64,000 nt of DNA from Euwallacea fornicatus (lineage: Eukaryota > Arthropoda > Insecta > Coleoptera > Curculionidae), in the NCBI RefSeq assembly GCF_040115645.1, contig NC_089551.1, positions 4,650,001 through 4,714,000 on the forward strand, read 5' to 3'. Made by a program: the position numbers and the translations under genes. Shown in pieces: positions 43,091 through 55,783 of the stretch; position 1 is the first letter of the stretch; every line of letters starts with the position of its first letter. The notes under the pieces were generated by a model. The model was not told the DNA's origin. It searched no databases and saw only the letters and a list, made by a program, of their open reading frames with translations.

Positions 43091-45549
43091 TAATATCAAA
43101 GAAGTTTTTAAAGATATTAGAATGACTCTTCCATTTGCATCTTTCTCTTTATTCACCTAAAAGTCAAGGTTTGATATTAGAGAAATTCTTTTTTGGAATT
43201 TTAAAGCATCACATTTTTTTCCATATGCAGGTACTACTACATGCTGGACATCGATAAAATACATATTCAAGTTAATGCGAAAACCGATAGAGTCACCAGA
43301 AATGTTCTATTAAGTTTTTATTATAACTTATAATACAATTGAGTAAACAGCGAATTTGGTAAAATTCGGAAAAATGGCGATATCTGGATATGCGTGACAT
43401 TTTGTATAATAGTATATGTGGTCAAATACATTCACGATCATCTTACCTACCACCCTCTTTCGGATGTGTATCGGTAAACCAAACACCCTGTATAAGATTT
43501 TGTCAAAATCGACATAAAACGTTTTTCGTCTCCGAAAGTTGACGTTTTAGGTCATCAGTGTGTTATATAAAGTTCACCTGAAATTCGACATGGGATTGAA
43601 AAAACTATAAAAAACGAGGCTGTTCCATTTAAAATAACAGAGTTGTTATCAATTTTCGGTATTTCCACAAGAGCTGCCATTTTGGAAATATTGTTAATCA
43701 ATAGATCATGGGCGCGAACGGCTTCATGCTAAATGGTTATTTTATACCTTTAGCAGTTTTTAAGCGCGTCTTATGGGCACTCAGCTAAAGACGCCCTGTA
43801 TTTCTTTGGTATTTTGAATCATTACCTACTCCCTTCGCTTTGTTTTTGTAACATCCATCTCCGTCTCTGCACATTCTTGGACGTTGCTACCACTAGTATC
43901 ACTCGACATGTCTTAACAAGATGAAACTAAACTATTTGCTTGTTTACTATTTCCAAGGAATTCTCAAACTGCGCTGAGTTTTCGCATTATTATTATCAAA
44001 ACACGTGGCACAAGTAATTTGTGGTTGTTCCTGAAAAGGTCCTTTCGGTTCTAAAGCGCTATTGACGGTTCGGATGTCGTTGCATCACGAAAATGAATTG
44101 GGGTCATTTCTGCGCTAAACGGTGGACCCAGCTTCGAACGGTTTGTTTTTTCTTCAAACCCAAAACGAACTAAAAGCCGCTTAGCTCCTTTCAGCAGTAA
44201 ACGATTCGATTAAAGATCCGATAAATTAGAGATCAAAATTGAGTAATCGTGTAAGAGAAACTAGGTACAGTTGATTAATTAATCGACAAATACAGGATAT
44301 CCAACCGACTTAAACGTCAATTTCCCCCAGTTTCAAGTATCCCACTCGGAGGCCACTAAAACGTCTACAAGGAAACACATTTTACGAGTTGGAAATATCA
44401 TCAGAAAACTTAATAGGAGTTTCGTAAATGAAATGGCGATTTCCATGTTTTGGCAAACAACTTCAAAGGCTCCAACTGAACCATTTTCGAAAACTAAAAA
44501 AAAAAAAAGAAAAAACGCTTTGAGGCCTGGGCAATATCGCTGTGACGAAAGCTTTGCAAGGATTGGGAGCGACGGAAAGCATGGAATAAGTATCCGTAGC
44601 AGTAGAGGACTGAAATAGCAACATTTGTGGTTGACCTAAAATTACCTTATAGAATTGTGTAAGATTTCACTAAGCAGCTTTAAAAGCATTTTTCAATGTA
44701 TGCACCCAGTAGTCCAAGATTGATGGAGTGCTTTTACCAGGATCTAATGCTATTGATTATGCATATGCCCGGCTTCATTGGACCAATGGATTAATGCCTA
44801 ATCTTAATATTTCACGCTAGTTTACGTGCAAACACGTCATTTTCATACCCCTCGAAAACTCTGTCTGAAAACTTTGTTCTCACGCATAAAATAGGGAATT
44901 CGGGCATTGGAAACGTGTAAAATTACATGGAGAGTGAAAGTAGACCTACTCAACATCACTCGAGGAGTCGAGGTACATTTCATGTTAAATGGTGTTTTTC
45001 CAATTAAGTTTTCATTTAGACATATTTCCTTAGCAAACTGTGGAGGAACAAGATCGGATTGTACTTGTCGTGGAAATAGAAGCGTGAAGAATTTTAACCC
45101 AATCTTGGTGTCAATTCCCAGGATGAAGATTTGGATTGAGCTTCTCCTAGAGATAAGTTGGTGAGACGCGCAAACCCTATTTCTTATGGCATTCATGTCA
45201 CTGGGAAACATGGAAACGAGAAAACGCTCGGAATAGCCTATTTAGCCAATTTTGCATCTAAAAGAGAGTATTAAAGGTCGTCGATAGAATGAAAAACTTA
45301 GCTATCAGCAGAGGTGAATTTCGAAAGCTGAATGTTATCACAGTCCATGTTGAGTACGTGTCTATGAATGTTTGACGTTTTTTTACCAGGAAAGGGTCTT
45401 TTTGGGGTATCAGCGATGCATTCTTCTCGAAAATATAAAGTAAATTGACCTGCCCGGAAGCCAGCACGGGCAGCGATATGGCCCCATTACATGTGTTTAA
45501 AGGTGTAGGATTTTCTACTAAATAGATTTAAATTTATGTGCGGAGATAT
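43091..45549. other. Unrecognised stretch with two unpaired right ends
   Basis: ACACCCTG-TA near 43,490 and GACGCCCTG-TA near 43,799 are end-like motifs without partners. A 122-codon minus frame from ATG at 45,211 has no motif and could be chance. Confidence 0.4.
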
Positions 45550-45843
45550 TCCCGGGTTGGTTTTTTCTCACCCACCGTTTTCGCCAGATTTAGCCCCCTC
45601 AGATTATTTTCTATTTCCAAACTTGCAAAAATGGCCCTGGTGGAAAGAGATTTGTCGATAATGGAGAGGTGAAGTCCCAGGTTGATGCCTATTTTGAAAC
45701 ATTCGAAGCTTTATAAACAGGGTGTAGAACGTTGCGGGGAAAATTGTGTCAATCTCAAAGGAGCTTATGTTGAGAAGTGATTTGATATTTTACAATTTTT
45801 TTTTCTTTAAGTTTTAGGTCGGGCACTTTTGGGACCATCCTGG
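45550..45843 (+). pseudogene. Irritans-type mariner, 3' end relic
   Basis: LVFSHPPFSPDLAPSDYFLFPNLQKW is followed, in shifted frames, by GGKRFVDNGEV-like and VDAYFETFEAL-like pieces, the C-terminal region of irritans-type mariners, with the third catalytic aspartate kept (PSDYF). After it comes TAGGTCGGGCACTTTTGGGACCATCCTGG-TA, an irritans-like terminal repeat ending at 45,843. The 5' part is not identifiable. A similar terminal piece (CCAGGTCGGGTACTTCTGGGA) occurs at 3,622-3,642. Confidence 0.75.
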
Positions 45844-45845
45844 TA

Positions 45846-47069
45846 ATCCGTTGAAGTGTTTAAAGAAGAACTGAAAAACTATTCGGTATGATACGATAGT
45901 AGTAGCACCCTCTATTCGTTATTAGAATATTTTTCATGTACACGTGCGCATAGCTTGTGATAATGACCTCCCCTTGGCGTCTTCCAAAGCCGAATTAACG
46001 ATGCATTGATTTCAAGTTTGGGAAAATAAAAAAAAAAAATTAATTTTAATTTGGTGCAGTTAAGTGAGGAAACCCTCTTCGGAAAAACCGCACGTAAAAT
46101 CATTTTCGTTTTTTGGAAAATTTTCTAAATTTTGCAAATCATGATAATATTAAAAGTGAATATTTGATGCATCTTTCAAAACTCGGTAATGATGATCGTG
46201 GCCCTGTTTTATTGTTAACGAGAACTAGACCGACGACTCTGAAAGATTCCCATTTACACCATTTTTGTAAAATTTTCTTTTCCGAAAACGATTTCCTTTC
46301 CTTCCCGACGGTAAATCCAACGTGCAGATTCCATAACTGCAAATGAGTCTTCCGGTATATTTATCCTTATGGTCAATTCTCCCACTATTTGTTACAGTTA
46401 TTCAGTTTTGTCCTTTCCGTGGGTCGTACTATATCCCAAACGCGTGGTAATTTTTACCCTCGGGAGTTTTAACATTTCATGGATTTCTCCTTATTAATTC
46501 AACCGGGCAGGGATATGGCACAATGAAAGGATATTAAAACAGAGCAATGAAACCTCTGCTCTGCAGCAATTTTTTTACAATGAAACTGCAGTTTCGTCCA
46601 ATAATTAGAACAGGATTAATTTCTTCCTGTATTGAGAGAGGATTATTAAGTTATAGGACTTTCTCTCATACCAATTCGTGCGGGAAAATTCGCTTAGGAA
46701 ATAGATTACAGGAAATGGTCTTTTGTATCAACTTGGGTCAGACACAGTTTCTGCAATTTTACAAATAAAAAATAAATAAAACTGACTTCCTTAATCTTGA
46801 AAATTCGATGTCGGTTTTGGATACCGGTAGAAGGCAGTGGGAAATAAAGTCATTTCCTTATCGTTGCGCTCGAAGCCGATGTGAAACTGTAAGGAAATCG
46901 GAAGTGTTTCGATCTCAAATTTAAGGTATTAACAATGCAATATCCTGACAGTCGTAGAAAAAAATTATAATCTCGACCATATCGTGACTTTTTCCATTGG
47001 ATACACAATAAGTCATTGTTAACAAATCGATATTCACTCTTCTACTTTTCTGTTATCCACCGACGCATC
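45846..47069. other. AT-rich stretch, nothing recognised
   Basis: No gene, paired ends or RNA gene seen. Open frames of 63-77 codons lack motifs. Confidence 0.5.
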
Positions 47070-47071
47070 TA

Positions 47072-47773
47072 CGAGGGCCATCCATTAAGTGTCCAGACAA
47101 ATCGAAATGGCTAAAAAACGGTTTCATGAATCAGCACAAAAGCTTTAGGACTTCAACTTGATACCCGTATGATGATTTCTAATCGGCTGATTAATAAGAT
47201 TTAGATAAGAAATGGCCGCGAAAGTGTCGTTGATTAACAGCGAAGTGCATCCCTTGAATCTTGCACTGACGTGACTTGGCTCAACAGCCAATATTACACT
47301 GATATGTTTAAAACCAAATTAAAACCTGCCATTCGCACTCGATGCCGTGGACTTTTGCCAAAACGTTTGATTTTGTTTCACGATAATGTGAGGCCGCATA
47401 CAGCACAGAAAACTTAAGAATGCATTAAAAAACTGGGCTGTGAAATTTTTGCGCACCCTCCCTACAGCCCCGATCTTGCCCTTGCAGACTTCCATATGTT
47501 TGGTCCCCTTAAGGGCGCTCTACGTGAGAAAAAATACGGCCCCAACTAAGAAGTCACGATTTAGGTGCAAATGTGGCTCCAACAGCAACCAAAAAAATTT
47601 CAGGCCAAGGGCCTTTGAAAGTTGGAGGAATGATGGAAGAAGTGTGTCAGTGTGGAGGGATGGGGAGGGGGGATTATGTTATAATGTTCCAAGCTAGCAC
47701 ACATTTTGCATTGATTGAGAGAATAGTTTGAGATCTATATCAATTAGTCCCATTACTTATTGAATGATCCTTG
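47072..47773 (+). mobile_element. Internally deleted DD34D mariner, 702 bp
   Basis: TA-CGAGGGCCATCCATTAAGTG on the left is mirrored by CTTATTGAATGATCCTTG-TA on the right. The transposase relic inside is plus-oriented and lacks its N-terminal half. Confidence 0.75.
47270..47660 (+). pseudogene. DD34D mariner transposase, C-terminal relic
   Basis: Reads TDVTWLNSQYYTDMFKTKLK, then ILFHDNVRPHTAQK (second aspartate kept), a stop, then CEIFAHPPYSPDLALADFHMFGPLK (third aspartate kept, 34 residues after the second), and a decayed tail (KLEE-x-WKKCV). Stops interrupt it at least three times. Confidence 0.8.
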
Positions 47774-47775
47774 TA

Positions 47776-48405
47776 TTTATATATTTCCAGACTGAGTTCT
47801 GGTTTTTTCCCTGATTCAGTAAAAGAGGGACGAAAAAAGATCATGCAATTTCGCTCAAATTATTTCATAACACAATTTTGAAGGCAAAAATCCGATAAAG
47901 CTTTTCTGGATAGTAATGTGGAGAAGAATGTGTTTTTCACCTTGGAACATATTTGGGAATTTATGATATTTTATCTTGGCCAACGAATGAAAAAGAATCT
48001 ATCTATTATCTTTATTAGATCTGGTTGTTTGATATTTCGGGTGATTTTTTCGTTAATTGATCGATTCAAAATTCAAAAGTCCTCATCGCTTTAGCCCATC
48101 TATGCATTGTAACCATATTTTGGGCATTCTAAGACATCTTCCAAAGTAATTTCATGTCAAAGTAACGGGTTTCCCTCAGGATTCCTATGCATAAAAATGA
48201 GTTGATGTTTTCCCTCAAAATTTCGTATGGAACACATTGAGCAAAATAGCAAAATATTTTTTCCTCCCTGTATTTATAATTAAGCCCAAGACCATCCAGA
48301 ATTTCGACTACCCCTAGTAAGTTAGTCCAGTATGGAGCTTATCAGAAAAAATCCGTTTTACTAAACTTTTCATGGTCAGAAGTTTGTTATAATTTTTAAC
48401 ACTCA
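47776..48405. other. AT-rich stretch, nothing recognised
   Basis: No feature supported. Confidence 0.5.
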
Positions 48406-48407
48406 TA

Positions 48408-49542
48408 CAGGGTGATTTATTGGAAATGGAACATGGCAAAACCTGAGATACGGGATATCAAAATATGACGGTTGGACCCAACACACTTAATGCCAATGTT
48501 GCGTGCTTTAGAATTAGAGAGTGTTAAAAGTTAATTTTTTTAATTTCTTATTAGTTTTTAGTGTTTTCATAGCATCAACATCAAAATTGGTATACTTAGG
48601 GTATGGAAAATGCCAAGTGAGAATTTTGTTCTAATTTTTATGTAGCTCCGAAAAGGCGCTAGTTACAACCCATCGCTTCGGTGTACTTGGTCATATTTTT
48701 TTCTGAGTGCAACCGAGCTCAAATTCTATTCGATATAATGAAAAATATGTCTATTTTTACTCAAAAAAAGTATCCTTCTTTATTCCCGATATCTCTCTTC
48801 CTTTACGGAATATTTACCCAGAAGTTAATTCGTGCCGAACCATTTGAAATCCTTTATTAATTTTAAAAAATTAATTAAAAAAGTTAAATCTTACAATAAT
48901 TAAAAATATCAAAAGCCATGAACAAATGGAAAATAAGTCTCATTATAAAATTCATTTGAGCAAAAACACAAATCATATCGCGCATGTCACTGAAGGCAAA
49001 GTCGTTATGCCTTGGCATTTTTACTGTTCAATTACAATTTTCTATTTAAAAAGAACAACTGACAAAAAAATAGTCTACTTACTTTGATAAGCTAAAGTAA
49101 TAATAGTTAAGTAATGCGTTGCAATGCGAGTGACCCGCATGAAGGTAAAAATCTCGTAAATGAAGAGAGATATCGGAGTTAAATGTGAATACCTTCTTTG
49201 GGTAAAAATAGACGCTCCTTCGTTATATTGAACAGAATCTGACCTTAGTTGCACTCATAAAAAATATGACCAAACATACTGAAGGGGTAGGTTGCAACTA
49301 GTACCCTCTAAGAGTTACGTAAAAATTGGATCATGGATTGCCATCTTACAAAGCCTAAGTGTACCAATTTTGATGTTAATGCTATGAAAACACACACATT
49401 TACTAATAATTTCGAAACAAAATTTCAACCTTTAACACCCTGTAATTCTGAACACGTAACATTATTATAAGTTACGTTGGGTCATATGTTAATGTCTCCT
49501 ATTTTGACTTTTGCCATCTCCCATTCGCAACAAATCACCCTG
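48408..49542. mobile_element. Foldback MITE, 1.13 kb
   Basis: TA-CAGGGTGATTTATTGG is mirrored by CAACAAATCACCCTG-TA. Arms of about 430 bp share GTGTACTTGGTCATATTTTT against AAAAATATGACCAAACATAC and AAGAGAGATATCGG against CCGATATCTCTCTT. Inner motifs lie at 48,517 (decayed GAGAGTGTTAAAAG, 109 bp in) and 49,442 (TAACACCCTG-TA, 100 bp in). No transposase. Confidence 0.85.
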
Positions 49543-49544
49543 TA

Positions 49545-50906
49545 TAAGAACGGACTAAGCTGGGTTTAAAAATCACCGGCATAGTATCGGCTTCAGGGGG
49601 GGGGGGGGGCTAATTATCCTGGTCGGCGGTTTTCTTGGGTGGGTAGGGAGGCGGTATTTAAAAGTTTCGCTCATAGCGCCGGAGTTGCTAAGACCGGCCC
49701 TGTGCCGGCCTTAGCAGAGTTGAAAATGTTACCTGCCATGAACCCTGCTTACACTCTCCATCATTTACTATTCTCATTCGTCCACAAATAAATCTCTAAC
49801 CCGACATTGATTGAGTTCTCCCTTTGTAAAGCGTATTCGGGTAATTGTTCGGAATACAATGAATTATAACTATCATGTACTTATCAATCTGATCGTGTCA
49901 GAAAAAAACCACGCCCACCTGCTACAGTTCACCTACAGCCGTTTCCTTTGTACAGGACCGCAGTGTACGTTGCAGCACTCGAGCGAAGAGATTCCTGCTG
50001 GAGTTGAATGCGCGATCGCTGCGTCGCATCGTCGTTACAGGCGCGAATTTCGGATTGTCTTTGTAGTTTTTGTCAGAAAATCAGTGTTCGTAGCACACTA
50101 GTGTTCGCAGATTCGTATTAAAACACTCAAAAAAAGTTAGTGCACAATAACATGCTAATTTAATCGGGACTGAGTAATCTGGCCTAAGGCCTGCATGCTA
50201 AAGAATTCCGGTGCGGTCGTTCTGCGGAGTTCGGCCACTGGCGTCAGGGATTTTATGAAAATTTATAGTAAAATATCATGTAAGCTTGGTCATATTGGAA
50301 TTTTTAATAGAGTGCAGCTGAGGTACGAATTTTTCACTCCATTTTTATTACGCTGCTTTCAATGTCCATTTTCCTCTTCAAAAGACAATGTCGCAAAGAG
50401 TGATGAAATATGCAAAAAAACATCAAAAGCTCTCTTGAAATGAGAAAAATGCGGGGGGATATCTTATAAAAATATTTGAAATTACTTCACTTCCATCTAG
50501 GTTAGACACGTGAATAGCCTTATTGATAAACTTCATTCAGTATTACTACCAAACATTGCAATACGAACAGGAAGAAGATAATTTTATTGACTTTATCGAT
50601 AGCCAGTCGAGCGAAGGCGCTATTGGCATTTTGCATTCGGGGTTTCCCAAAGTGTCGAACTCATAAGGTGCAATTGTGCAGTTGGAAAGTTTTTTTTGAA
50701 GCACAAGGTATTCATCCACAAGAAGTAATCCCATTCTAAGTAAAAAAGTACCCAAACAAGATTTTACCTTCCAAATCACTTTCGACTTGGTTCAGAAACT
50801 TCAGAGAAAAATTGAAAATGCCGTGTTTCACTCCTTTGTATTTTTCTGAAACACGGTAAAACCTAAAGCCGTTTTTAAAACAGGTATGAGTTTTTTCATA
50901 AAATTC
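49545..50906. other. Unrecognised, with G-tract and a CpG-richer island
   Basis: A run of 14 G (49,596-49,609) is followed by GC-rich DNA. 49,910-50,110 is CpG-richer than average and includes CAGTGTTCG strings resembling insect initiators, but no coding exon was found. Confidence 0.35.
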
Positions 50907-50908
50907 TA

Positions 50909-51935
50909 CAGGGTCGAACAGCCAAACGGAAAAATGTCAATATCGGCGTATTTTGTCATAAATGGAAAAAATATCGGAACACATTAATTTTAGATTCTCA
51001 TATTACATTCTGTAAGGAAAAAAATTCGTCACTAAATTCCATCCCCTTTGCGGGACGATGGCAACCCCCAAATTTTTAAATTGGCGGAATGGGCTTATAT
51101 TATCCCAATATCATTGTTTATTCAAAACTGCCATGGTTGGTGCAAAGAATAATAGGAACAAAATAAATTTATGCAATTTACGTCGTTCCCTACAATAAAT
51201 TTAAAAGTTAATAACTAATACGATTTCATCATTGATAATGCAATAAAATAATAAAACAAATCAATTTCAATTTTCTATGAGATTTTCAAATGCATGTCAC
51301 GAACCTCTTGGCAGTATCCTAACTATAAATATAAATAAATAAAAAATTCCTTTAACCTTAATCAACATTTGAGGCATAGCCGGTCTAATCACAAGCGTCA
51401 TTCTTCATTTTAAGACAGCTAGATCGTTTCTTTAATTTTTTACATCACTATTGGAGAAATTCTAGTGGAGTAAGATCTGGTGATCGTGCAGGCCATTCTG
51501 GCAATCCTCGCTTTCTTAGCCGCAGGTTTGGAAGAGTTAACTCAAAGTTCACTCAGATTGATTTGTATTGTTACTTTATTACTGTATCAATGACAGAGTG
51601 GTATTAGTTAATGAGTCTTTTTTTATTTTGTTGTAGAGAATTTCACCAAATACAAGAATTTATTTGTTCCTATTTTTGTTTCAACTAAGGAATAAAACCA
51701 TAGCAATTTTGAATAGAGAATGGAAAGACCGTCCAAATGAGGTGTCATAAATCCATACTTCCAAATTAAAAATTTGGGGGTTGCAATTGTTACGCTAACG
51801 GAATCGAATTTAGGGATGAAATTGTTACATTGCAGGATGTAATTTCAGAATCTAAAATCGACATGTTTCGGTATTTTGGCACACATATCGAAACATACAG
51901 TTATTAAATTTATCCCATTTGTCTGTTGCGCCCTG
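50909..51935 (-). mobile_element. DD41D element with tiny transposase remnant, 1.03 kb
   Basis: TA-CAGGGTCGAACAGCCAAACGG is mirrored by GTCTGTTGCGCCCTG-TA. Arms of about 200 bp share TTTTAGATTCTCATATTACATTC against AATTTCAGAATCTAAAA and AACCCCCAAATTTTTAA against AAAATTTGGGGGTTGC. The transposase fragment at 51,450-51,560 lies inside. Confidence 0.8.
51450..51560 (-). pseudogene. DD41D transposase fragment around the third catalytic site
   Basis: The minus strand reads LRKRGLPEWPARSPDLTPLEF and then LQ before a stop. It is the GRRGP-x-EWP-x-RSPDL-x-PLDF signature with the catalytic aspartate changed to glutamate. About 30 residues only. Confidence 0.75.
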
Positions 51936-51937
51936 TA

Positions 51938-53469
51938 TAAAATATTTTCCTTTTAACTGATTGTTTGATAACTCAGCTCCCCGTGCATATCGAACCATAT
52001 TGATACCGTACCAAATGAGCCAAAGATATTCAAGCCGAACACCACTTGCAGCTGAAGAAAGGTAACCAATTTTTATATTGTTGCATCGATAACATTCAAC
52101 AGCGAAACCTCACAAATGTGTGGATTCAGTGGTTAAGCGTCATATATCACAAAAATTTTGAATAAAAAGGAGGTTCAGCACCCAGTTTGAGAGATCCATC
52201 ACCGCATTGAAAGAATGAAGTTGATGATGGTCGCACAAAAACGAAAATTCGCATTTTAAATTCGATAGAGTCATGTTATGAAAGATAAGACGCAGCCAGT
52301 TGACAAGTGGGAATTACTTTGAAATATTTCTTCCGGCCCTGGGGCCGCCCCGAGATCTTCCCAACTGACCTCATATGCTAACATCATCTCTTTACCTTTA
52401 AGTGGCTGAAGAGAGAAAAGAAAAAGGGGATAAATAAAATATTAAAAAATTATTTACGAACGAAAATACGAAGTTTCAGAACGAGCGTTTCACCTCCGCT
52501 TAACTACAATGGAAAAGGTTGATTTCTCGGAAGGAAATAAAATATCGTTTTTAAGATATGCCGAAAGCCAAGCCGAAAGGTAAAGTCAAAATAGGAAACG
52601 TTAATACCACAACACATCAACTCGTCGAGAAAGAAATTCCATTTAGCCCCAATAATTTTCTTCTTTTCCGCAAGTCTAGTTTAAGGCCCTTGAGGCGCTC
52701 GTGAAATATCCGCATTTTCTGAGAAAACAAAATTACTCTGACCCAGACAACTCGCATACTTCCATCTATACTTCCATGTAAGATTGAAGTCATGAATCAT
52801 TTTATATACCTTAAACTGCAAAATTAAGTTTCGTTAAAAAATCTCACGAGCAATACCTGCGCTCGGTGGACAAACATTGTATCTAACTCGTGCGTTAAAG
52901 GGTGATAAATGTATTCTAAATTCTATTGACACGCTTGTTTCGCTCACGCTTCGTACCGTTTCGATTATTAATCGTCTTCATTAACACTCTTGTTGGTTAA
53001 ATAACCGTTGATAGATTATTGAGGTGTTTTGAAGGTGTTTTAATTTCGACTATATGTGCTATTTGTAAATGTTGAAAATTTCGCTCTTAAATTATACCGC
53101 ATCTTCAACTTCCGTGTAATATACGAACTCAAATATAATACGATATATTACGATTCGTGACCTAAATATGTGCAGAGGAGACATAATTTATACATAGATA
53201 TGGCATTCTAAATGCACACTAGCTTTAGATTTAAATCCTGTGTTCAATGAGAATTCTAAACCGATACGTAAATATTATCGATGTTCATCGACAATGTCCA
53301 CAGTTTTCTATTTCACGGTACCTATTGGAATGGAACGATAATTGTTGAGGTTTAAACGTCGTTTTAGATAAATATATTGCTCGATATTTCTGTCCTTATA
53401 GAAAATATGTAAATATGCAACAACACGTCGGTTTTATTTTCAAGAGGACATTTTTTAAGTCTGTTTTCT
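51938..53469. other. AT-rich stretch, nothing firmly recognised
   Basis: A segment near 52,930-53,020 (TTTCGCTCACGC, GTTGGTTAAATAACC) weakly resembles 6,355-6,405 (CTTCGCTCACGC, TTGGTTAAATAACT), possibly a dispersed repeat. No genes. Confidence 0.4.
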
Positions 53470-53679
53470 GCTAAACTGTAAGCACCCTCCAGCTTGGATG
53501 AAAATAACCACTAAAATCTTAAATGGAAAGGAGGTTGAGTTATGCTTGATTTGAAAGGTATTTCAGTTAATTTTCTAAATGTACCTGTTTTTTTCATTGA
53601 GAGGTTTTTGAAAAACCCTGTCCAAACTATAAATAAGCTTAGCTTTCGACTCTGCTTTAGAAATATTCTCAATTAATAT

Positions 53680-54106
53680 TTTAACTATCCATTATTTTCT
53701 AAACGGTGATAAGGTCTGTTTTCAAACTCCACTCTACCGTTTACAAAAGTTTCTGTTTGAATTTTCCTACACGCAGTTGTAATTCTTCTCTTCAATCCTT
53801 TCAAACTTCGAAGCTGCGCTTCGCAAACTGTAAATCTTAGAGGCCTCCTAGGGGAAAATCCAAAGGTGTTAAATCGGGCGATAGCGGCGGCCACTCAATT
53901 GGTCCTCTTCGGCCGATCCACAAGCCAGGAAATTTGTTGCGTAACCAGTATCTAACAGGAAGAAAATAGTGGGGTGCGGCTTCATCTTGTTGAAAATGAA
54001 GATCTTCTTGTAAAACATTGTTACCAATCTGCGAAATAAAATTTACAATAATATTTAATAATTTAAGAAAAATCTTAAGGATTCCATCATCCTTTTTGAA
54101 CGGCAC
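53680..54106 (-). pseudogene. DD41D transposase C-terminal half (minus copy)
   Basis: LHFQQDEAAPHYFLPVRYWL (second aspartate kept), then LWIGRRGPIEWPPLSPDLTPLDF (third aspartate kept), a frameshift, and LKGLKRRITTACRKIQTETFVNGRVEFENRPYH. The N-terminal domain and first aspartate are missing. Confidence 0.8.
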
Positions 54107-54246
54107 AGCACGTTCTGACTGTTTTTTCTACAGGTAGAATATTTAAATGAATGCATTTAGAAATGCGAATAAACCAATGAAAACCAAAATATATTTATAT
54201 ATATTTAAATAAATATTTGTTGTTTATAAAACTCAGCCTCAAGATT

Positions 54247-54420
54247 TGAAGGGTTGAAAAGAAGAATTACAGCACCGTGTAGGGAGTTCGAGATGCTTGT
54301 CAAAGATATCATGATTCAATTAGTGATGATTCAAATAAAAGTTTTTGTAAATGTTAGAGTGAAGTATGAAAACACACTTTATTACTCTTTAGGAAATAAT
54401 GGGGAGCATTTAACACTTAA
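54247..54420 (+). pseudogene. Duplicated DD41D transposase C-terminus (plus copy)
   Basis: KRRITAPCREFE, then after an insertion VFVNVRVKYENTLYYSLGNNGEHLT, mirroring the minus copy's C-terminal 50 residues. The closing NNGEHLT resembles the family's NGGHFEHLL. It forms part of the right arm of the palindrome. Confidence 0.7.
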
Positions 54421-54765
54421 AATATTAAGAGACAATTTTCCCACAATACAGTTGATGTCTAAGCTCGTTTACGGTTTGGTTATGATGTTTCTAAAACTAC
54501 CCCCCAAAAAGATAGGTGCGTTTGGAAAGGTAATTAAAATATCTTTCAAATGAGGTGTAACTCAAACCCCTTCCCAGTTAAGATTTTATTGGTTGTTTTC
54601 ACCCCTTCTAAGAGGGTTCATGCAGCCTAAAAAAAAACTGTCTTGAAGAATTTCCTTCTTGAAAATACTATTGTTTTTTTGCACATTTACATATTTTCCA
54701 TAAGGATCGAAATATCGGAGGTGGTTCCTTTTCAAATTGACACAATGTACAGTAAATAGATTTTA

Positions 54766-55781
54766 CAGAGAGTCTTTAAAACGTCTGTACAAAATTCTAC
54801 TACACATTTCTGCGGCGAAAACGTGACGATTGAACTCTATTTATCTTAGTCCCAAAATGGACGGTTTTAAAAATGCAGGACGAAAAAGTGAAAATTAACA
54901 AAAGGAAAAAATTTACATCGTTTGAAATGGTCCTTTCTAAACAAAATGGCGCGTCAGGGGGTTTTTAGGAGCGGGAAATCAGAATCTATTTACATTTTCG
55001 ATGTACATTTTACAGGACGCCGTCAGTGCTAAGTGAACTCTGTTTAAAGCGGCATTATTTTTTTAATATCCCGTGTAAAATTTTTTTATAACCGAATTTG
55101 TGTTTTGCTACATGTTTTACGAAAAAAAGTATTTTGGTAAAAATCCCTATGGGTATTCCATTTTGAGATATTTGAAGTGTAAAATTCGATGCAGGTTATG
55201 AAAAAAAAATTAAGTACTTCCGTACATTACAACAAAATAAACAATAAAAAATTGGTACATTCAAATGAAAACATGAAAATTAATTGAATATTTTGATTTT
55301 TTTCGTCTAAACTGTAGGGATAAATATGCGCCTTGAAGTTATTTCTCAAGAGATGCACCGAACTTTAAGCTTCAAGTATCTTAGAAACCAATTAGACATG
55401 TATTAAAATATTTTTTTTCCTCGCACATGTAACAAAACGCAAATTTAGATGTGAATGAATTTTATCAGAGTGATAAAAAAGTTACGCCGTTTTAAACAGA
55501 GTTCAACTAGAGCTGACAGCACCCTCTAAAATATACATTTGTGTGTCGAAAACGTAAATGGATCGTTATTTAGCGCCTCTAAAAACCCTCCGATGCGCCA
55601 TTTTGCTTAGGTAGTACCATTACAAATGAAGTCATTTTTTTTCCTTTTTTTAATTTTAAGTTTGTCGTCCTGTATTTTTGAAAATGTAATTTTTTGGATT
55701 AAAGGAAATTGGGTTGATCGTCACGTTTTCACCTCAGAAATCTGTGGTAGAATTTCGTACAGCCCTTCTGGAGGCTCCCTG
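54766..55781. mobile_element. Foldback MITE with IR/DR-like ends, 1.02 kb
   Basis: TA-CAGAGAGTCTTTAAAACG is mirrored by TTCTGGAGGCTCCCTG-TA. Arms of about 380 bp share CTGTACAAAATTCTACTACA against TGTGGTAGAATTTCGTACAG. Inner motifs at 54,876 (CAGGACGAAAAAG, 110 bp in) and ending 55,672 (GTCGTCCTG-TA, 109 bp in). A partial sister copy is at 2,526-3,120. Confidence 0.85.
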
Positions 55782-55783
55782 TA

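Larger units (their letters stand above)
53470..54630. mobile_element. Snap-back DD41D derivative, ~1.16 kb
   Basis: The outer arms (about 53,470-53,830 and 54,240-54,630) are mirror images (ATAACCACTAAAATCTTAAATGG against CAGTTAAGATTTTATTGGTTG). Both continue into the same transposase C-terminus: LKRRITTACRKIQ on the minus strand, LKRRITAPCREFE on the plus. Only one arm extends further into the catalytic region. Exact ends are uncertain. Confidence 0.7.

Noticed and set aside
44843..45211. 122-codon minus-strand frame with ATG
   Set aside because: No motif, no family resemblance, no splice context. Length is within chance for this base composition.  Not listed as a gene.
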